The translations under genes were made by a program, and so were the position numbers. The notes below the pieces were generated by a model. That model made no database searches. It was not told the DNA's origin and worked only from the letters and a program-made list of their open reading frames with translations. A stretch of DNA of 64,000 bases, taken from Berberis thunbergii (taxonomy: Eukaryota; Streptophyta; Magnoliopsida; Ranunculales; Berberidaceae). The DNA lies in assembly GCA_003290165.1 (NCBI GenBank), contig QNQO01000639.1:310001-374000 (forward strand). Direction: 5' to 3'. Positions 58,319 to 64,000 of the stretch are shown here, piece by piece (the stretch's first letter is position 1; the number at the start of each line of letters is the position of its first letter).

Positions 58319-58445
58319 TTTTCATCAATCCATAATTTTCCTAATGTTCTTGGAGAAAAACTATGTAATCATCCGGAATAGCATTTCTCCTTTCTCTCGT
58401 GGATCTCCTTAATGGGATTTGTCCTTGAGGTTGTTGAGTTTGTTC

Positions 58446-59507
58446 CTATGGAACATTTACTTCAATTTGAACATGGAGTTGTTTCACATTGTCTTGTTGA
58501 GGTTCCAGATCTACTTCTTGATCAATGACAGGTACAGAAACATGTACATTGTCAAAAACAGTAGTAGGAGTCGAAACCGATTCCTCCTCAAAGACAATGT
58601 TTCTTACCTTATTTCTCCCCCCAAACTCAACATCCTCAAAAAATGTCGCAATTCCCGTTTCAAAAATAGACCTAATTGTGGGATCATAAAATTCGTAGCC
58701 CCTAGATCGCTCTGAATAACCGATAAAGTAGTTGCTTACTGTCTTGGAGTCCAATTTGTTTTCATTTTAGCCTATAAAGCCTAGCCTCAGATGGATATCT
58801 CCAAATGTGAAAATGCTTTAAAGTAGACTTTCGGCCTGTCCAAAATTCAGATGGACACCATTCATGCTAGGTGAACCTGGCATGGTGTACTGTGGGACGA
58901 TTCCACATTCCTATAGGAATTTACAAAATGGCCCTGGACGTTGTTCTCTTGAACCGTCATATCTCCCGTAGTACTTTCCACCACGATCAGATCTAACGCA
59001 CTTAACTTTTTTTACTGAGTTGGTTTTCAACTTCAGTTTTGAAATACTTGAATACATCGAGTGCCGCTGATTTTTCATGAATGAGATAAAGGTACCCATA
59101 ACATGAGTAGTCGTCTATGAATGATATAAAGTATCGTTGACCATTCCAAGAAGCCGTAGGGATGGTCCACAGATATTCGTATGTATTAATTCTAAGACGT
59201 CTGAAGATCTATTAGCACCTAATCTCTTTTGTTTGGTCTGTTTTACCTTGATGCACTCAACACAGACATCTAAGTCTGAAAAGTCAAATGAATCCAAAAT
59301 GCCTTCTGACACAAGTCGTTCAATTCTATATTTGGATATATGACACAAACGACTGTGCCATAATTTCGCTGAATTTTCTTTGTTTAGCTTGAGTTTAGTA
59401 CCCCGTGAATCCACATGCAAGGTTTCATTATATAATGCAATAGTATCAAACAAATATAGGTTATCAAATATACTAAATGAATCAGTACCAACAATATTTG
59501 AATTCAA
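58446..59507 (-). pseudogene. Copia GAG-pre-integrase and integrase region
   Basis: 59507-59115 holds LWHSRLCHISKYRIERLVSE, LDVCVECIKVKQTKQ (the HHCC-type zinc region) and LELIHTNICGP. 59099-58911 holds KTNSVKKVKCVRSDRGGKYY (conserved DRGGEY appears as DRGGKYY). 58754-58446 holds YFIGYSERSRGYEFYDP and FEDVEFGGRNKVRNIVFEE, the C-terminal part. About 250 bp between 58911 and 58754 is degenerate. Integrase would join element DNA to the host chromosome. Confidence 0.8.
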
Positions 59508-59591
59508 AGAAAGACTAAACTAAATTGATTGTTTCCAAATGAACAATTATAACAAGATTTGTCCAATAAAGAAACAGAAACCAAATTTCGT

Positions 59592-59840
59592 CTAAAACGG
59601 TACAACAAAAGTGTCTTTCAAATCCAAATAAAAACAAGTTCTCAACAATAACCTAAAATGCCATATTACCTCAACATCCACCGACTTTCCATCGCCCACA
59701 AAGATGTATCTTTCAATATCATTTGGCTTTCGGTAGCTCGGGCAACCCTGCATAGAAACACTTATGTGAGTGGTAGCATCATAATCTAACCACCAAGTGT
59801 TTCTAGATACTGAAGCTAAATTAACCTCAGAACAGACCAA
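59592..59840 (-). pseudogene. Copia protease, active site changed
   Basis: TWWLDYDATTHISVSMQGCP and ERYIFVGDGKSVDVE mark the copia protease. The catalytic D-SGA-TH motif reads LDYDATTH, so the serine and glycine are lost. Confidence 0.75.
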
Positions 59841-60083
59841 AGTAAAGAATGTACATTTCTTGGCATGCCAAACATGATACTACATTCTTTGTTTCCATGT
59901 CTCAGCTTTTCACAAAAGAAACATCCTTGATTTTTCTTAGGTTTCTTTTGCTCTGGACCCTTAGCAGCTTCATTTTTCTTTCTTTTCTTGCCCTTATCCT
60001 TAGAGGTACTTACCAGATGAGTACTTTCAAATCTCTCTTACTTCAACTTTTCCTCTTCTTGCACACAATATGGAATGAGCTCG

Positions 60084-60628
60084 TTAAGAGTCCATTTCTC
60101 TTTTTGACAGTTTTAACTGACTGAAATGTGCAGGAAGATATATCAATACTAAATGCACGAGCAAGTCGTCAGACAACTCGAGCTTTAGTGCCTTAAGTTT
60201 GGAACCAATGTGAGATGTCTCCATGATGTACTCCCTTATGTTTCCCTTGCCTTTGTACTTCACTGAAATCAAGCTAGTTAAAGCGCGTTTGTTTCAGCTT
60301 TATCATTTTTTGCAAAACGTTTTTCAATTTCAGCAAGGAAATCACTGGCCTTAATTACCCCTTCAGATATTGCGCCTCTAAAGGCTTCCGAAATGCCGCG
60401 CTTAATGATCATTAGACTAATGCGATTAGAGCGTTCCCACTTTTCAAAGTTCCTCATTTCTTCAAAAGAACTTTCAGCCGTAAGAGTAGCGGGTTGCTTT
60501 ATCCTTAATGCAAGGTCTAGATCCATGCATCCAATAACGATTAAGACGTTCTCTTTCCAATCCTTGAAGTTTGTCCCATAAAGCATGGGAATACTGTTTG
60601 CATGAGCAGATATTGTAGTAGTAGACAT
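60084..60628 (-). pseudogene. Copia gag
   Basis: The likely start is MSTTTISAHANSIPML at 60628. LYGTNFKDWKENVLIVIGCM, LRIKQPATL, ESSFEEMRNFEKWERSNRIS and IKRGISEAFRGAISE follow to 60278. After a shift, ISVKYKGKGNIREYIMETS and LKALKLELSDDLLVHLVL continue to 60084. A zinc knuckle is expected near 59840-60080, where only a basic KKRKEK-type stretch is visible. It packages copia RNA. Confidence 0.8.
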
Positions 60629-61859
60629 AATAGCTGTACAGAAAATATACCTAATGAGCATACATGTTCACATCATAATCTTAATAAACAATCTTTAAAT
60701 TCAAACAACTATGGAATACATCTCACGATACCTAAAATAACATTAATATCAAGTCTTTGGACAGTAATATTAACTTGTAAGTGGTACTCTTGGTGTGGTG
60801 ATCAAATATTGACAATAAATCCTGTCAAACAATAAGTCTATCTTTGGATCGGCTTATTATTCACATGGAAACCTTATAATTGTCACATATTTATCACTAC
60901 AGGTGTGTATGCAATTTGGCAAAATATTATCATTCCTTTGGGCTGGGTAATATTCGCATGAACTCACAAACACAAACGTCTTAACATTCTCAATAAATTA
61001 ATCTACATAAGAGAGGTCACTTTGGTGACATCTTATTTCAATTAATTCAATCAAATGTTAGACAAACTAAATCAGTCATTAGATGCATCCCAAAAAATAT
61101 TCGAATTTTCAAATAAATTGCCTAGATAAAAAATAATGAATAAATAACGGACCTAAGTAATGTACCGGATTTACTTGAGGTAAGGTCAATTATTTAATTT
61201 CTTGAAATTTTTTTTAATTATCAAGGTAGCTCAGACAGATTCTGTTGGGTGCAAAAGGCCAAAACATGATGGACCGATTTTCTGAACTGGACCAGGGTGA
61301 CCCATCTAACCATGTCCTAGCAACCCATCTGACCCAGACCCAATAGCCCAAATACATTTCAATTAAGTTGTGGCTCAATGAAAATTTCAAATAAAACTAA
61401 ATGGTCAAATGCAAGTCTTAACTTAAAACTTGTTATACACATGGGCCTAATTATGGTCCAACAACCTAATAGATCAAGATCTGATTCAGGCCTTAATAAA
61501 ACTGAAGGATCTAATACACTAGCAGGTCCAACAAGCTAAACTAAACCCTATTTTTTAATCAAGATCAGAACGAAGCAGATCACGATGCAAATCGAACCAG
61601 AACGATCTGAGCAATCAAGATCTGAACGATCTGAAAGATATGAACGATCAAGATCTGAACGAAGTAGATCACGATGCAGATCTGAATGAACCAGATCATG
61701 CAGATGCAGATCTGAACCAAGCAGATCAAGATGCAGATCTGAACGGAAAAAAAACCCCTTTTAAATAAATCCTACCAAAGAAATTTTTAAAAAACCTTGA
61801 TTTTATGCCAAACGTTCATCATAAATTTCATAATCTCTCAAAGAATCAATCATGGAGTA
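60629..61859 (-). other. Copia leader between primer site and gag
   Basis: About 1.2 kb without a coding frame, unusually long for the family as I know it. Its upstream part (61560-61750) holds the GATCTGAAC repeats. Confidence 0.6.
61560..61750. repeat. GATCTGAAC / AGATCACGATGC short repeats in the copia leader
   Basis: GATCTGAAC or close variants occur about eight times, alternating with GAAGCAGATCACGATGCAGA-type phrases. Irregular spacing; no coding frame. Confidence 0.7.
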
Positions 61860-61874
61860 GGCTCTGATACCATT

Positions 61875-62301
61875 TATTAGATCTTTATTCTACAGATAGA
61901 GTTTATGCTCCATATTGATTCAATGAGAAGAAAAATAATCAAGAATAAAGCGAAAGCGTACCTTTATCCATAATAGTACTTCAAATAAGGGATTAGTCTT
62001 GATCTTACAGTTGATAACGTATGTTTTCTGTATATCTCTCAGTGGAAGGGAATTCCAGAAGAAACAAAAACATACGCTCAACTGGGGACTATAATCTTGT
62101 ATTTATGACTGATTGGATTATCAGTTATTCTTACCAATTTCTAATTTGATCACTCATCAAAATAGAAATTGCTTAAGTGTATCTACACATTAAGCCCATG
62201 ACATTTTAATATCCTAGTCCAATTAACCATATTAGATTACAATCCATTGGGTTATACTTTAAGATAACAATACACATTAAATACATATTTGTGCCCACAC
62301 A
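61875..62301 (-). repeat. 5' LTR of the copia element (427 bp)
   Basis: Minus strand starts TGTGTGGGCACAAATATGTA at 62301 and ends GAATAAAGATCTAATA, then the primer site. Aligns with 56095-56518. Confidence 0.85.
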
Positions 62302-62644
62302 TAAGGCATAGAGACATGATGAAAGGGTTTAAGACTTTAGCTGATATCTACATCATCAACAACCGGTAGATCGTCTTCAATAGGTCCTCTTTAACAATCG
62401 TCCGCAATTGATCGTCTAGCAACATATCGTCTTCAACAGCCGGCAAGCAGATCGTCTTCAACAGGTTAGTAGATTTTCTTTTCTCCTCTTATTTCTTCTT
62501 CTTCACCAAGAACTTCTCGATCTCCCTCTCTACAGTATATGCGTTGACGATCGACTCCCTCGATCTCTCCGTCCCTCATCTCTCTCCCTTCAGTCTCTCG
62601 TCTCTCTCCCTCTTTCAGTTAATCGTATCTCTCCCTTCACCCCC
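62302..62644. other. No gene recognised; repeated ATCGTCTTCAA
   Basis: AGATCGTCTTCAA-type phrases occur three to four times at 62369-62463, followed by a CT-rich tract ending at the CACTA terminus. Confidence 0.5.
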
Positions 62645-62860
62645 CACTACACCAAAAGGGCTGATTAGCTACACAGGGGTGGCCACGGTTCTAAGCCGTT
62701 GGTGTGTTTGCCACGGCTAAAAACCGTGGCTATAGTGCCCAACGGCTTAAAACCGTGGCTAAAAAAAGGCTTGGCCACGGTTCTAAACCGTTGGTGTGTT
62801 TGCCATGGCTAAAAACCGTGGCTATAGTGACCCACGGCTTAAAACCGTTGCAAACGTGCA
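62645..62860 (+). mobile_element. CACTA transposon terminus with subterminal repeats
   Basis: CACTACACCAAAAGGGCTGA at 62645 is the En/Spm-type (CACTA) end, opening to the right. Two 92-bp subterminal units (GGCCACGGTTCTA at 62681 and 62773) follow, each with inverted CCACGGTT/AACCGTGG motifs. No opposite end (GGTGTAGTG) occurs before 64000, so the element is truncated or extends past the window and could enclose the thioesterase exons. Confidence 0.8.
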
Positions 62861-63172
62861 CGTGCATTGCACGTGAAGGTGTGGAGAATCCGATTTCAGG
62901 CGGCTGAAATTTTGCGAAATTTTTTTTCTTCCCGCGCGTTCCCGCTACATCTCCCCCTTTTCTCAACCCTTTGCTTCTCCATCTCCCCCTTTTCTCAACC
63001 CTTTGCTTCTCCATCTCCCGCTCGAAGGAGAAGCAGGGAAGAAGAAGAAGGACGAAACAGGGAAGAGAAGAAGAAGGACGAAACAGGGAAGAACGATAGA
63101 AGAAGAAGCATGGACGAAATAGACTCTTGAAGCAGGGAAGAAGAAGGACGAATGAAGGAGAGGACGATAGAA

Positions 63173-63236
63173 GAAGAAGAAGAAGAAGAAGAAGAAGAAG
63201 AAGAAGAAGAAGAAGAAGAAGAAGAAGAAGAAGAGA
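63173..63236. repeat. (GAA)n microsatellite
   Basis: About 20 AAG units, in the probable 5' leader or promoter of the thioesterase gene. Confidence 0.95.
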
Positions 63237-63528
63237 AGGTAAGATCTCCTTCTTCTTCTTTAGATCTCCTTATTCTTTAGATCTCTTTGTTAATCTCTTC
63301 TTCTGATTTTTTTCTTCTTTCAGCAAAGCAAACCCTAGAACTCACTTTCTTCATTTCTCCAGCTCGATTTCTGAAGAGGAGAAGAAGAAGATTTCTCCGA
63401 ATGGATCAATTTCCCCCGAATCCCCTCTCGTTGCTGTTCTTGCTTTCGTACATTACATCAATTCCACAATCGCGGGAGAGAGGGCTTCGAGAACGAAAGA
63501 AAGACCTAGCTTTTGTTAAACCTTTGAA

Positions 63529-64000
63529 ATGGATATCGAATCAGGTGATTCTTGAAACCCTAATTTATCATTTTATGATTCTTTAAATAGCTTTGTTTGA
63601 TTTATTGAAAACAGTCTCGTTTTCTGATTGGTTTTGCATGGATGACAAGTGGTCGGGTTTCTTGGTCATGTTCCTCTACTCCAGAGGCTTCCGAGTTCAT
63701 CAATCAAGAAAATTGCGGAAGTTGTTCAAATCAAACATTACAGTAAGTCAGAATGCACAATTTGTTTGTTGATTGCTCGTAAGGATTTGAAATTGGTGAT
63801 TGAGATTATATGCTTGTGATGTATTGTAGACCCCAGGGACTATGTTGTTCGCGAAGGGGATAAGGGAGATGGAATCTATTTCATATTTGAAGGAGAGGTA
63901 AGTTTTTTTTCTTCCCTGTTTGAAGGGTTTGTGTTGAAATTTTAGGTGTATTGGAATTTTAATGATTGAAAATGCTATTTGCAGGCTGAAGTGGGTGGAT
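63529..64000 (+). CDS. Acyl-CoA thioesterase with N-terminal cyclic-nucleotide-binding domain, first four exons
   Basis: Exons are 63529-63544 (MDIES, only 16 bases), 63650-63742, 63830-63897 and 63985-beyond the window. All introns obey GT-AG (CAG|GTGATT, AAG|TGG; ACA|GTAAGT, TAG|ACC; GAG|GTAAGT, CAG|GCT) and phases agree. The product reads [20 protein letters not shown], then [17 protein letters not shown] and [13 protein letters not shown], the cNMP-binding fold of plant acyl-CoA thioesterase II (Arabidopsis At1g01710 type). The hotdog thioesterase domains should follow to the right. These enzymes hydrolyse acyl-CoAs to free fatty acids, probably in peroxisomes. I chose ATG 63529 because only this start splices to the conserved V-V-x-FLG segment. 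No defect is visible. Confidence 0.85.

Larger units (their letters stand above)
56095..62301 (-). mobile_element. Ty1/copia element, inactive (6.2 kb)
   Basis: Two direct LTRs (56095-56518 and 61875-62301) flank a minus-strand interior with gag, protease, integrase and RT in copia order. The minus-strand sequence after the 5' LTR reads TGGTATCAGAGCC (61860-61872), the classic primer-binding site for initiator tRNA-Met. Before the 3' LTR is AAGTAGGAGATTGTTG. The LTRs differ at about one base in ten by eye. No clear 5-bp target duplication was found. It lies between the ACBP exons seen and the CACTA end, and may sit in the lost 5' part of that gene. Confidence 0.9.

Overview
The window is nuclear plant DNA, most likely from a eudicot. 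It has interrupted genes with GT-AG introns, plant-only families (PR-10/Bet v 1, DUF789, GH17+X8 glucanase, ankyrin-type acyl-CoA-binding protein) and a very high load of plant transposons. Only one gene looks like an ordinary intact chromosomal gene, the start of an acyl-CoA thioesterase with a cyclic-nucleotide-binding domain at the right edge. One further complete gene, a PR-10, lies inside a transposon. Most other coding sequence is transposon-derived or broken.

Layout. 1-3425: minus-strand Ty3/gypsy-type non-autonomous element (E1; gag-protease, one LTR, cut by the window start). 4160-8246: plus-strand non-autonomous gypsy-type element (E2) with two LTRs and an antisense gene. 8586-8991: fold-back MITEs. 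9904-13090: a 3.19-kb hAT-type element (hAT1) with a perfect 8-bp target duplication. It contains an LRR receptor-kinase exon and a complete two-exon PR-10 gene, and it sits beside a DUF789 gene fragment. 13400-17190: decayed hAT-like DNA and a fold-back. 17288-about 23000: decayed autonomous gypsy element (E4) with protease, RT, RNase H and integrase, followed by a 179-bp tandem repeat. 22977-26640: AT-rich, no gene recognised. 26690-34902: element E3 with both LTRs inside an (ATT)n tract, an insertion in gag, a 69-bp tandem repeat and an antisense Transposase_28-like gene. 35412-35926: truncated solo LTR. 36376-41430: GH17+X8 beta-1,3-glucanase pseudogene broken by a second 3.2-kb hAT element (hAT2, itself carrying a long-TIR element) and by a SINE. 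43188-54691: minus-strand ankyrin-type acyl-CoA-binding-protein gene, five exons seen, with a 9.6-kb intron full of transposons (including E5, a relative of E1). 56095-62301: Ty1/copia element on the minus strand with two LTRs. 62645 onward: a CACTA terminus, then the thioesterase gene from 63529.

How it fits together. The LTR elements form two related non-autonomous groups (E1/E5 with gag-protease and no pol; E2/E3 with gag plus an antisense gene). They share a conserved LTR block with a small hairpin and probably depended on pol-bearing relatives such as E4. The hAT-like elements moved or broke host genes. hAT1 is the most interesting object because it appears to be a gene-carrying hAT with a still-open PR-10 gene, TATA box and intron. 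All calls rest on reading the sequence; no database search was possible.
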